A stretch of 64,000 nt of DNA from Phycisphaerales bacterium (GTDB lineage: Bacteria; Planctomycetota; Phycisphaerae; Phycisphaerales; UBA1924). Where the stretch lies: NCBI GenBank assembly GCA_028284805.1, contig JANQQZ010000133.1, positions 1-64,000 of the forward strand. Reading direction: 5' to 3'. The position numbers were made by a program, and so were the translations under genes. The notes beneath the pieces are model-generated. The model ran no database searches. It saw nothing but the letters and a program-made list of their open reading frames with translations, and was not told where the DNA came from. Below are positions 9,715 through 20,643 of this stretch, one piece after another; position 1 is the first letter of the stretch; each line of letters opens with the position of its first letter.

Positions 9715-11175
9715 TCACCCGCAGCCGGCGTTGTAGTTCAGGATCCAGGCGTTGAAATCGGCCGGGGTGATCGCGCCGTCCCCGTTCTGATCCGCGATGG
9801 GGTCGGCGTTGTTGAAGGCAAGGATCCACGCGTTGAAGTCGGCTGGTGTCAGCTGACCGTCGCCGTTGGTATCGGCGAGGCAGTCCGCAGTATCCAAGGC
9901 GAAGTCAAGCCAGTCGAGGTTGTACTCCTGACCAGGTGACGCGAAGTTGAAGAACCGCAGGGTCTGCTCGCCCGCCTGGAGCGTGACCGGGAACTGGATC
10001 TCCGTCCAGCTCTGGAAGCCACCCGTCGCGGGGACGAAGGCGATGGGGCCCACCGGGAGCTGATCCACCTGGAGCGAGAAAGCTCCACCGGTCGACTGCG
10101 ATGCGACGCGGGCGGTCACCGTGTACTCGCCGGCCTGCTGCACATCTACGCTGTACTGCATCCACTCGCCGAATTCGATCCACCCAACGTTGAAGCCACC
10201 ACCCGCGGTCGTCTCGATGTCGACATCGTCCCCCGGGCGGTAGGCGCCCCCATTGTTCGTGGCGTCGGTGTCGAAGTAGGTCTGCCCGGGGTAGCCCTCA
10301 TCGTAGTTCTCGGCCTCGATGCGCCCCGGGATCGCGATGGGCGAGCCGGTGAACGGCGCGGGGTCGAGCTGGTAGATCCGCACCCAGTCGACCTGCATCG
10401 ACTGCGGGAACTGCGAGGCGCCGTTTGGGTTTCCCGGGAAGTTGCCCCCCACGGCCACGTTCAGCAGCAGGTGGAACTCGCGATCGAAGGGCGCACGCGG
10501 ATCGCCAGAAGCCGCTGAGGAGAACCAGACGTCGCGGTCGATCACCCTGTAGAGCTGGCCGTCGACGTACCAGCGCATCTGGTTGGGGTCCCATTCGAGC
10601 GAGTAGGTGTGGAAGCCCTGCGAGAAATCGGTGCCCGGCGCGTACTGCCCACCGGCCTGAACGTTGCCCGGGAAGGGCGCACCGTAGTGGATCGTGCCGT
10701 AGATGCGGTCGGCGAAGTTCACCGACTCCATGATGTCGATCTCGCCGCTGGCTGCCCACGTGCCGTAGGGCGACGACGTGGGCAGCATCCAGAACGCGGG
10801 CCAGATGCCGGGTGTGCTGGGCAGCTTGATGCTGGCCTCGATCCGCCCGTACGCGACATCGACCCTGTTGATCGAGCGCAGACGCGTGGAGGTGTACCCG
10901 TACCCGCCGAAGCTCTCCTGACGAGCCGTGATGGTCAGCAAGCCGTCGGCGACCGAGGCGTTCTCCTCGCGGTAGTACTGGAGTTCGTTGTTGCCCCAGC
11001 CGGGCAGGCCGAAGAGCTGCCCGTTGCCGATCATGAATTCCCAGTTGTCGGGATTGACCGAGGTGCCGTCGAACTCGTCGCTCCAGACAAGCCGCTCGAC
11101 GCGTTGGCCTTCAGCGGATGAGACCAGAAGCCCAGCGATCAGGACCGATCCACAGAAGTTCCATTCTCGGCGCAT
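9715..11175 (-). CDS. Secreted GH16 beta-glucanase (laminarinase-like) with CBM6-like domain and C-terminal dockerin-like repeats
   Basis: SGEIDIMESVNFADRIYGTIHYG (GH16 ExDxxE); IPGRIEAENYDEG CBM6-like; ADTNGDGQLTPADFNAWIL x2; signal peptide; RBS aggaga before ATG 11175. Confidence 0.92.
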   Translation of the reverse strand: MRREWNFCGSVLIAGLLVSSAEGQRVERLVWSDEFDGTSVNPDNWEFMIGNGQLFGLPGWGNNELQYYREENASVADGLLTITARQESFGGYGYTSTRLRSINRVDVAYGRIEASIKLPSTPGIWPAFWMLPTSSPYGTWAASGEIDIMESVNFADRIYGTIHYGAPFPGNVQAGGQYAPGTDFSQGFHTYSLEWDPNQMRWYVDGQLYRVIDRDVWFSSAASGDPRAPFDREFHLLLNVAVGGNFPGNPNGASQFPQSMQVDWVRIYQLDPAPFTGSPIAIPGRIEAENYDEGYPGQTYFDTDATNNGGAYRPGDDVDIETTAGGGFNVGWIEFGEWMQYSVDVQQAGEYTVTARVASQSTGGAFSLQVDQLPVGPIAFVPATGGFQSWTEIQFPVTLQAGEQTLRFFNFASPGQEYNLDWLDFALDTADCLADTNGDGQLTPADFNAWILAFNNADPIADQNGDGAITPADFNAWILNYNAGCG

Positions 11176-11289
11176 CGTGATCTCCTCTTTCTGTCGGCCT
11201 ATCGAGTGTAACAGTTTCGTCAGCAGGGTGATACGATTCCTGTGCTTTCGTCCAGAAGCCTTTGTCATGCCCTGTGATACGTCAGAAAT

Positions 11290-11327
11290 GTCCTCCTGGT
11301 AAGCCCAGGAGGGTGTGACGACACCCG
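11290..11327. other. Two adjacent hairpins in GH16/pseudopilin divergent intergenic region
   Basis: CCTCCTGG-taagc-CCAGGAGG followed directly by GGGTGT-gacg-ACACCC. Confidence 0.55.
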
Positions 11328-11679
11328 TAGCTTCGCAGGAACCCCCTCCTCCGGATCCACAACCGGCCCGAGTGATGGGACGTTCAGAGGCCACAAGCCT
11401 CCATTTGGAGGCCGCATCCCCCCACGGGACGCCTGGATCGCCCGCTTACGCATCGAGGGAGGACACAACTCGATCTCGAAGTCTCTTGAGGCCTGATTCT
11501 GTAGCGGTTTACACGATGATCGAAGCCCCGGGCGTCCGAGAGCCGAATCGTCAGATGTATGCAGTTGTATCACCAATCCCCGCCTTTGGGGGTTGACACG
11601 AGAGCGGCGTTCCATCATCATCACAACAGTTACACGGGGTTGTGAGTCGGCCGACCCACAGTTCAGAGAGGCAGCACCC

Positions 11680-12669
11680 ATGGATCGAGGACGGATCAGG
11701 CGAAGCCGGGACGGCTTTACCCTCATCGAACTGCTGGTGGTCATCGCGATCATCGCCCTGCTCATCGGGATCCTGCTCCCGGCACTGGGCAAGGCGCGCG
11801 ATTCGGCCAAGAGGGCTGTGTCCCTGACGAACAAGCGTCAGATTGTTCTCGCCCTGACAACATACGCAACAGACTTCGGCGGGAAGTACCCGATCAACGT
11901 CCGCCAGGGAAGCGGGAACACCGCGCTGCCTGACGGGACCGACCGTTGGGCATGGTTCGATGTCGAGGTCATCGGGCAGTACCTGCCCAACACCGATTCC
12001 GGCGACCTCGGAGGCTTCACGCAGAACAACGTCCGCGCGACCGTTGGCGGCGGTGTGATGCAGGATCCGAATCACCCGCAGGCAGGCCGGTCCTACTCCA
12101 TGAACTACTGGGCATCCTCGGCCACGCACTACCGCCGTCCAGCGAATGCCCCGTCGTTCACGACTCCGTCGAGATTCAGCCCTCCCGGTAGCTTCAGCAC
12201 CGACGAGGCTCTCGGCAGAGGCTTCAACGCGAACGCCGACTTCGGCTCCCAGATGATGCTGATCGGTCCCGCGTACGGGTCGTTCATGAAGGACGACGAC
12301 GACCGAGGCGAGCTCAGGGGCTTCACGCAGGAGACGATCGGAGGCGCACTGCTCCCAGGCCAGCGGTTCGGACTGAACGACAACCCAGTGACGCCCCCGG
12401 ACCTGTTCTGGAACGATCCCGGTGCTTCTCCTGAGCTTGATTCGACCCCCGATCTTGTGAAGTCCTATCTCCCCTACTACCGCCATCCGCGTCGGACCTC
12501 CGATCTCCAGTCCTTGGAAGGGAGCGTTTTCTTTGGGTTCGTCGATGGCAGCGTGCGGGGCTTCTCCAACGCGGAACTCGTCGACGAAGAGAACCAGCGC
12601 AGCCAGTACGAAGTGTTGTGGTCGCCGTTCGATCAACGCAGAGAGCGTGAGGCCGGATCGAACCCATGA
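11680..12669 (+). CDS. Prepilin-type N-terminal cleavage/methylation domain protein with H-X9-DG-like C-terminus
   Basis: [51 protein letters not shown] near C-terminus. Confidence 0.9.
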   Translation: MDRGRIRRSRDGFTLIELLVVIAIIALLIGILLPALGKARDSAKRAVSLTNKRQIVLALTTYATDFGGKYPINVRQGSGNTALPDGTDRWAWFDVEVIGQYLPNTDSGDLGGFTQNNVRATVGGGVMQDPNHPQAGRSYSMNYWASSATHYRRPANAPSFTTPSRFSPPGSFSTDEALGRGFNANADFGSQMMLIGPAYGSFMKDDDDRGELRGFTQETIGGALLPGQRFGLNDNPVTPPDLFWNDPGASPELDSTPDLVKSYLPYYRHPRRTSDLQSLEGSVFFGFVDGSVRGFSNAELVDEENQRSQYEVLWSPFDQRREREAGSNP

Positions 12670-13787
12670 GCCCGCGCTCCGGCACCATCTCGGTCCGCGA
12701 GCTCGCCAGCCGGCTCGGTGTGTCCACCGCAACGGTGTCGCGCGCCCTCAACAACCACCCGTCGGTTGCCCCCGAGACCCGCGCCCGCGTGCTGGAACTC
12801 GCCGACGCGACCGGGTACATGCCTCGGGTCGGCCAGCGCCACTCGACCAACATCGGGCTCGTCTACCCGTCGCACCCCGTGACGCCCGAGTTCGGGTCGT
12901 TCGAGAGCGCCCTGCTCTCGGGCATCATGCGGGGCATGGCCGAGCAGCGATACGACCTATCGCTGATCGAGGTCGACCGTGACCGCGCCCAGGACGAGAG
13001 CTACACGCAGTTCTTCCGGCGCAAGGGTGTCCGGGGTGTGATCGTCCGGACGATCGGCCCCGACGCACGCCTCGCGGAGGCGATCGCGGCCGAGGGGTTC
13101 CCCAGCATCGTCGTCGCCGCTCGCAGCGACCGCCCGGAGGTGAACTTCATCTGCAGCGACTCGATGCGTGACAGCCAGCGCGCGGTCGATCACCTCATCC
13201 AGCTGGGCCACCACAGGGTCGCGCTGGTCGTCCACACCGTCCTCGACTCGGACCACCGCGATCGGATCGAGGGCTACGAGCGTGCGCTCGCGGCCCACGG
13301 CATCCCGATCGACGAGGAGCTAATCATCCGCCAGCCTGCGGGCATGGAGGGCGGGCGTCGTGCGCTCTCGACCATGCTCTCGCTGGACACCCCCCCTACC
13401 GCCGTCTTCTGCACCAACCCGCTGACGACCGTGGGCCTGCTGCACCGCTGCCTCGAGCTCCGCATCTCGGTACCCGAATCGCTGTCGGTGATCGGGTTCG
13501 ACGATTCGGATACGCGCAATCACACGTTCCCCCACTACACAGCGGTCTGCCAAGAGGCCAGCCAGTTCGGCTACGAGGCGTCTCGCTGGCTCACCCGAAC
13601 GCTCGAGGGGGTGGAGTCGCTGCCCATGCGGGTCCACCGCCCGACCACGCTGAGCTTCAACCAGTCGACCGGGCCGGCCCCAGCCCAGCCCGTGCGTCTG
13701 GATGCCACGACCGAGGAGCAGGTTCGAGATCAAATCCGTGAGCCGCGCCCGGCGAAGGCCGCGCGCGAGCCCTTGACCGGTGTGTAG
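12666..13787 (+). CDS. LacI-family transcriptional regulator
   Basis: N-terminal [42 protein letters not shown]; periplasmic-binding-like C-domain; ATGA overlap with upstream gene. Confidence 0.96.
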   Translation: MSPRSGTISVRELASRLGVSTATVSRALNNHPSVAPETRARVLELADATGYMPRVGQRHSTNIGLVYPSHPVTPEFGSFESALLSGIMRGMAEQRYDLSLIEVDRDRAQDESYTQFFRRKGVRGVIVRTIGPDARLAEAIAAEGFPSIVVAARSDRPEVNFICSDSMRDSQRAVDHLIQLGHHRVALVVHTVLDSDHRDRIEGYERALAAHGIPIDEELIIRQPAGMEGGRRALSTMLSLDTPPTAVFCTNPLTTVGLLHRCLELRISVPESLSVIGFDDSDTRNHTFPHYTAVCQEASQFGYEASRWLTRTLEGVESLPMRVHRPTTLSFNQSTGPAPAQPVRLDATTEEQVRDQIREPRPAKAAREPLTGV

Positions 13788-13842
13788 CCGGTTCCCATGG
13801 GAGGGGGTCGCAGCCCCCGCAGAGAGAGGTAGGAGACAAGAG

Positions 13843-14478
13843 ATGCAGAAGATCATGATCGCAGCAGTGATCGCAGCCGCCGGTGGCGTGCAGGGCCAGA
13901 ACCTGCTCGCCAACGCGGGCTTCGAGACACAGGTCAACTTCGACGGGAACGATTCCGGCAACTGGAACTCGTTCTTCGGCGGGGCCGACTTCCAGATGTC
14001 CGAGGCGATCGTTCCCGGCGCCACCGACGGCCCCCCCGCCGAGGGCGCCCAGGTGCTCCAGATCGGCACCTTCAACACGGCCAACACCTTCGTCGGCGTG
14101 ACGCAGACCGTCCCGGTCAGCGGCGGCGACGAGTACACCTTCGCCTTCCAGGCTCGCGAGATCATCCAGAACGGCATCTTCGCCGAGTACCGCATCGAGT
14201 GGAAGGACGCCGGCGGCTCCTTCATCGGCGGGCAGTTCGACCTGAACACCAACCTGGACTCGGGCCTGAGCTCGAGCTTCCAGCCCTTCTCGCTGACCGC
14301 GACCGCCCCGGCCAACGCCGTGACGGGCACGGTCGTGATCGCTGTCCAGACCTTCGGCAGCGCCGCTCCCTTCGAGGGCTTCATCCAGATCGATGACGCC
14401 TCGTTCGTTCCCGCGCCGGGCACGGCCGCGCTGCTCGGCCTGGGCGGCCTCGCCGCCGCGCGCCGCCGTCGCGCGTAA
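13843..14478 (+). CDS. Secreted protein with PEP-CTERM-like C-terminal sorting signal and CBM-like domain
   Basis: Signal peptide; LLANAGFETQ CBM-like start; C-terminal VPAPGTAALLGLGGLAAARRRRA. Confidence 0.8.
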   Translation: MQKIMIAAVIAAAGGVQGQNLLANAGFETQVNFDGNDSGNWNSFFGGADFQMSEAIVPGATDGPPAEGAQVLQIGTFNTANTFVGVTQTVPVSGGDEYTFAFQAREIIQNGIFAEYRIEWKDAGGSFIGGQFDLNTNLDSGLSSSFQPFSLTATAPANAVTGTVVIAVQTFGSAAPFEGFIQIDDASFVPAPGTAALLGLGGLAAARRRRA

Positions 14479-14587
14479 TCAGAGACTCCTGAATGGGTCC
14501 GGGTCCGCCACGACGCGGGCTCGGGCCATTGGTTCGAGAATCACTCACCCGCGGCAGGGATGCCGCACCTCATCTGGAGACGTAGAG

Positions 14588-15886
14588 ATGCTTACCCGCA
14601 CCGCCCTGTTCGCGATCGCCGCCGGCGCCGCCTGCGGCACCAACGCCCAGCTCCTGAACCCGGACTTCGAGACCCCTGGCGTCACGACCACGTTCGCCAA
14701 CTGGGATCAGTATGGTGACCCGGCCATCATCCAGCCCGGCTTCGAGCTGTTCAACGGCATCAACGGCCTGAAGATGTTCGGCAACTTCTTTGAGCCCTTC
14801 AACACCCAGGGTGTCTTCCAGACGCTCACCGGTGCCGTCACCCCGGGCGAGGAGTGGGAAGCCGCAGCACTCGTCGGCGATCTCACAGGCGACGAGATTG
14901 TCGGCAGCAACATCGGGTTCGTGGCGGTCGTCTTCCGCGATAGCTCGGGCACGAACCTCGTGGATCGCGCGGCCGAGATCAACGTCAGCAACGTCGTCAC
15001 CGACCAGCTGACCCGGTTCGCCGAGACGCTTGTCGCCCCGCTTGGCGCGGTCGATGTCCAGGTCAACATCGGTTTCCAGCAGCCCGTCATCACCGACGGC
15101 GGCGCGCTGCACTACGACGACGCCGAGCTGAACAACCTGAGCTCGGGCAACGACATCCCGTTCTACAACGGCAGCTTCGAGGAGATCATCTTCGGGCGCG
15201 CCGTCGAGGGCTGGTTCGACTTCGGCAACTCCATCCCCAACATCTTCACCGCCGAGGACTTCACCTCCCCGCCCGCGAGCGACGGTGATCAGTCCGTGCT
15301 GATGTTCGGGCAGTTCAACGGCGACCCCGCCGGCAATGACACCGGCATCTTCCAGGCTCTCCCGGCCGCGCCCGGCGAGTCGTGGACCGCGTCCGTCGAT
15401 GTCTACAACGACTCGACCGACCCGATCGGTGTCGGGAACGTCGCGACCCTGTCGCTCGTCTTCCGTGACGCGGGCGGGAACCTGCTGGGCGACAACCCGG
15501 TCCAGGCCGCCGACTCCAGCACAGGCTTCGATGCCTGGATGCCGGTCAGCACCTCGGGCACCGCGCCGGCTGGAACCGCGACCGCTGAGATCGTCCTGGT
15601 CTACTCGCAGGCCCCCGCTCCGGACGGGATCGCCGGCAACGAGCCCGCCGGTATCGTCCGGTGGGACAACGCCATGCTCATGCAGGGCTCGGCCGGACGC
15701 TTCTGCGCCGACCAGAACGGCGACGATCTGGTCACCCCGGCCGACTTCAACGCCTGGATCCTCAACTTCAACATGGGCGACCTCCGCGCCGACACCAACC
15801 AGAACGGTCTCGTCGAGCCGGGCGACTTCAACGCCTGGATCCTCGCGTTCAACCAGGGCACGAACGGCCCGACCTGCACCCCGTAA
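14588..15886 (+). CDS. Secreted CBM-like protein with C-terminal dockerin-like repeats
   Basis: Signal peptide; two LLNPDFETPG/FYNGSFEE-type domains; DQNGDDLVTPADFNAWILNFN and DTNQNGLVEPGDFNAWILAFN. Confidence 0.8.
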   Translation: MLTRTALFAIAAGAACGTNAQLLNPDFETPGVTTTFANWDQYGDPAIIQPGFELFNGINGLKMFGNFFEPFNTQGVFQTLTGAVTPGEEWEAAALVGDLTGDEIVGSNIGFVAVVFRDSSGTNLVDRAAEINVSNVVTDQLTRFAETLVAPLGAVDVQVNIGFQQPVITDGGALHYDDAELNNLSSGNDIPFYNGSFEEIIFGRAVEGWFDFGNSIPNIFTAEDFTSPPASDGDQSVLMFGQFNGDPAGNDTGIFQALPAAPGESWTASVDVYNDSTDPIGVGNVATLSLVFRDAGGNLLGDNPVQAADSSTGFDAWMPVSTSGTAPAGTATAEIVLVYSQAPAPDGIAGNEPAGIVRWDNAMLMQGSAGRFCADQNGDDLVTPADFNAWILNFNMGDLRADTNQNGLVEPGDFNAWILAFNQGTNGPTCTP

Positions 15887-15916
15887 GGCGATCCCACGGG
15901 ATCCTGTAGACTCCTG

Positions 15917-15953
15917 CCGGCGCGGCGCTCCTGGCGCCGCGCCGGTCTTTCTT
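15917..15953 (+). terminator. Rho-independent terminator
   Basis: CCGGCGCGGCG-ctcctgg-CGCCGCGCCGG (11-bp perfect stem) followed by tctttctt. Confidence 0.9.
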
Positions 15954-15974
15954 CCTGGGCCGACGGCGGAGGCA

Positions 15975-17393
15975 ATGGCAGACCCGAAACGCCAACGAGA
16001 CGTGCCGCAATGGGTGCACGCGTTCTCACCCGGCGCCTGGTGCATCGCGCTGCTCGCGGTGCTGTCCTCCGCTCTGCTCGCGGTCTTGCCCGAAAGCCGC
16101 GGCGATGTCGATGCCACGATGTGGGCCTCAGCGAAGCCTCACTACGACATCTACTTCCCGATCGTTGAGCAATGGAACGACGAGCCCGACGCCTTCCGCG
16201 TCGACGTTCAGCTGCTCAGCCGTCAGGTCATGGACCGAAGGATGATCGGCGGATTCCTCGGCGGGGTCCCGGTCGCAGACCTGATCGAGTCGGAACGCTC
16301 GACCGTGAGCCTCGCGTTCGCCGGGCCCCTCGAGGCCGTCGGATTCCTCGATCTCACCGACCGCATGAAGGCCGACGGGCTGCTCGACAGGATCAACCCG
16401 CCCTCGCTGTCGCCCTGGACCTACGAGGGTCGTATCTTCGGCATCCCACACGACGTCCACCCGGTCCTGCTGGGCTACCGCGCCGACCTCATCGAAGCGG
16501 CGGGCATCAGCCTCGAGGGCGTCGAGACCTGGGACGATCTGTTCGAGGCTCTCCGCCCCTTGCAGGCCGACCAGGACGGCAACGGCGTGCCCGACCGTCA
16601 CGTCCTCAGCCTCTGGGATTCGAGCAGCGACATCATCAACACTCTTCTGCTGCAGGCCGGGGGCGGGCCCTTTCTGCCCGACGGCACCCTCGCCATCGAC
16701 CGACCGCTGAACGCGCGCCTGATCGCCGAGATGACCAGTTGGATGGTCGGCCCGGACCGGGTTGCCGCGGACGTGCCCGACTTCAGCCCGGGCGGCAACA
16801 AGCTGAAAGCACAGGGCGCCGCGCTGTGCTTCCTCATGCCCGACTGGATGTGCGATATCTGGGAAGAGCAGATCCCGCAGCTCTCGGGGAAGATGCGTCT
16901 CATGCCCCTGCCCGCATGGGAACCCGGCGGGCGACGCACCAGCGTCTGGGGCGGGTCCATGCTGGGCATCAGCCGTGAAGCGGAGAACCAGGAGGAGCTC
17001 TGGGCGTTCGCCAAGCGGCTGTACACGTCCGACGACCTCTCGCGCGAGATCTACCGCGAGGGGGCCATCATCACCCCCATCGTTGAGCTGTGGGACGACC
17101 CGATCTTCGACGAGCCGGACCCGTACTTCGGCGGGCAGGCAAAGGGGCGCCTCTACATCGACCTCGCGCGTGAAGTGCCAGCCCGGCCCGCGACCCCGTA
17201 CTTCACGCACGGGCGAACGGCGCTGCAGCAGGCGGTCTCGCGGCTCAAGTCCTGGGCAGAGAGCCGCGAGGTCTACGACGCCGAATCGCTGCTCCCGAAG
17301 GCAGAGGAACTGCTTGCTGACGCGCACGAGGAAGTCGCCCGCATCATGCGGCGGAACGCGTTCCATCGCCCCGACCCGGTGCCCGGCTCGTGA
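15975..17393 (+). CDS. ABC transporter extracellular sugar-binding protein
   Basis: N-terminal TM/signal; YDIYFPIVEQWNDE..., IFGIPHDVHPVLLGYRADL, typical family 1 SBP layout; followed by two permeases. Confidence 0.88.
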   Translation: MADPKRQRDVPQWVHAFSPGAWCIALLAVLSSALLAVLPESRGDVDATMWASAKPHYDIYFPIVEQWNDEPDAFRVDVQLLSRQVMDRRMIGGFLGGVPVADLIESERSTVSLAFAGPLEAVGFLDLTDRMKADGLLDRINPPSLSPWTYEGRIFGIPHDVHPVLLGYRADLIEAAGISLEGVETWDDLFEALRPLQADQDGNGVPDRHVLSLWDSSSDIINTLLLQAGGGPFLPDGTLAIDRPLNARLIAEMTSWMVGPDRVAADVPDFSPGGNKLKAQGAALCFLMPDWMCDIWEEQIPQLSGKMRLMPLPAWEPGGRRTSVWGGSMLGISREAENQEELWAFAKRLYTSDDLSREIYREGAIITPIVELWDDPIFDEPDPYFGGQAKGRLYIDLAREVPARPATPYFTHGRTALQQAVSRLKSWAESREVYDAESLLPKAEELLADAHEEVARIMRRNAFHRPDPVPGS

Positions 17394-18331
17394 GCGTCAG
17401 GCGCGCCAGTGTCGGCCTTGCGCCGTGGTGCTTCGTCGCACCGTTCGCGGTGCTGTTCGTGCTCTTCACGCTCATCCCTCTGGTGCAATCGGTGCCGCTC
17501 TCGCTGAGCCACACGTTTGGCCCGAGCGCATCGCTTCCGGTTGGGCTGGAGAAGTTCGCCTCGGCTCTCGACGACCCGCGCTTCTGGGTCGCGCTGCGGA
17601 ACACGTTTCTGTTCGCGGCGGGCTCGGTTTTCATTCAGCTGCCCGTCTCGCTGGCGCTCGCGCTTCTGCTCAACAGACGTCGGCTCGTCGGCCGGGGCGT
17701 CTTCCGTCTGCTGTTCTTCTCGCCGCAGCTCGTCGGGCTCGTCTTCGCGGGCGTGCTGGCGTCGGTCATCTTTCAGAAGCAGCGCGGGCTCGTGAACATG
17801 GCCCTGGCGGCATTCGTCGAACCCTGGCACGATCTCGTCGCGGGCGGTCGCCTCGAGGCATGGATCCCGTCCCCCACCGAGATGCTCGCGCTGCCCTGGC
17901 TCGAGACGCTCGCGCTGCCCGCGTTGATCCTGACGGCGCTCTGGATGTACGCGGGCTTCAACATGATTTACTTCCTCGCAGCGCTCCAGAACGTGAGCCG
18001 GGATCAGCTCGAGTCGGCGATGCTCGATGGCGCCGGGCCCATACGTCGGTTCTGGCACGTGACGCTTCCCGCGATCCAACCCGTTGCGGTGTTTGTTGTG
18101 CTGCTCTCGATCATCGGCAGCTTCCAGCTGTTCGAGCTCCCCTATGTGATGCTGCCCGAAGGCGTGGGCCTACAAGACCGCGGCCTGACGATCGTGACCT
18201 ATCTGTTCAAGAGCGGGTTCGAGGCAGGCGACCTGGGATACGCCGCGGCAATCGGGTGGATGCTGGCCATCATCCTCGCGGGTTTCGCGATTGCGCAGCG
18301 CCTCGTCTCGCGCGAGGGGGCCCTGCGATGA
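17390..18331 (+). CDS. ABC sugar transporter permease (MalF/UgpA type)
   Basis: Multi-TM; LESAMLDGAGPIRRFWHVTLPAIQPV EAA loop. Confidence 0.92.
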   Translation: MSVRRASVGLAPWCFVAPFAVLFVLFTLIPLVQSVPLSLSHTFGPSASLPVGLEKFASALDDPRFWVALRNTFLFAAGSVFIQLPVSLALALLLNRRRLVGRGVFRLLFFSPQLVGLVFAGVLASVIFQKQRGLVNMALAAFVEPWHDLVAGGRLEAWIPSPTEMLALPWLETLALPALILTALWMYAGFNMIYFLAALQNVSRDQLESAMLDGAGPIRRFWHVTLPAIQPVAVFVVLLSIIGSFQLFELPYVMLPEGVGLQDRGLTIVTYLFKSGFEAGDLGYAAAIGWMLAIILAGFAIAQRLVSREGALR

Positions 18332-19200
18332 TGCCCCGCCTCACAGCCCGTGTTTCGGTCGGAGCTCTCGCGGTGTACGCCGTGCTGCTCATCGCCTCGG
18401 TCGTGGTCGCCGTCCCGCTCTTCTACCTGGTCGTATCGTCGTTCAAATCAGAGGCGGACTTCCTCGACAGTGTGTTCCTGCCCAAGGGTGACGGCCTCTT
18501 CGGGGTCGGCTGGGAGCGTCTGACGACCGAACAGTTCCGCGAGCTGTTCTCGCCCCCGATCGGGATCGGGCGGGCGATGCTGAACTCGATCTTTCTCGCG
18601 TCCGTAACGAGCGTGCTGGGAACGCTGATCTGTGCTTCAGCGGGCTACGCGCTCGCGGTCTATCGGTTCAGGGGCCGTGCCGCGGCAGAGTGGATCGTGA
18701 TCGCTGCCCTGGTCATCCCCCCGCCTCTGCTCATCGCGCCGAGCTACCGGTGGCTGTACCAGCTCGGGCTGCTCGACAGCTACTGGGGAGTGATCCTGCC
18801 AGCGGTTGCGCCGGTCTTCGGTGTCTACCTGTTCAAGCAGGCGACCGTGCAGAGTCTGCCTCGTTCGATCCTCGAGGCCGCGCGACTCGACGGCGCGAAC
18901 GAGCTGTCGCTTTTCCTGAGCATCGGGCTGCCGATGCTCCGTCCGATGGTCGGGGCGTTCCTGATCATCACGTTCCTCGCGATGTGGAACAACTTCATCG
19001 GGCCGCAGATCGTGCTGCAGTCGGCGTCGAAACAGCCGCTCTCGGTGGTCATCTACCTGACGCAGACGTCGTACTACGCGGACTACGGTCTGCTGATGGC
19101 CGGCACGCTCGTCTCGGTGCTTCCCGTGATGGTTCTGTTCCTGTTGCTCCAGCGTGAGTTCATCACCGGCCTGACCGCGGGTGCGGTCAAGGGCGAATAG
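18328..19200 (+). CDS. ABC sugar transporter permease (MalG/UgpE type)
   Basis: Multi-TM; ILEAARLDGANELSLFLSIGLPMLRP EAA loop; ATGA overlap with upstream permease. Confidence 0.92.
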   Translation: MMPRLTARVSVGALAVYAVLLIASVVVAVPLFYLVVSSFKSEADFLDSVFLPKGDGLFGVGWERLTTEQFRELFSPPIGIGRAMLNSIFLASVTSVLGTLICASAGYALAVYRFRGRAAAEWIVIAALVIPPPLLIAPSYRWLYQLGLLDSYWGVILPAVAPVFGVYLFKQATVQSLPRSILEAARLDGANELSLFLSIGLPMLRPMVGAFLIITFLAMWNNFIGPQIVLQSASKQPLSVVIYLTQTSYYADYGLLMAGTLVSVLPVMVLFLLLQREFITGLTAGAVKGE

Positions 19201-19212
19201 AAGGGTTCTGGC

Positions 19213-20639
<1,427 letters not shown>

Positions 20640-20643
<4 letters not shown>

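Noticed and set aside
11380-11440. Possible c-di-GMP-type riboswitch (gcctcc...ggaggc with gggacg)
   Set aside because: Hairpin is real but key GEMM sequence elements (CACGCACAGGGCAAACC, GCAAAGCC) are not present
11551-12732. 393-aa minus-strand ORF opposite pseudopilin
   Set aside because: Plus strand carries [24 protein letters not shown] prepilin signal and LacI HTH; minus frame has no domain
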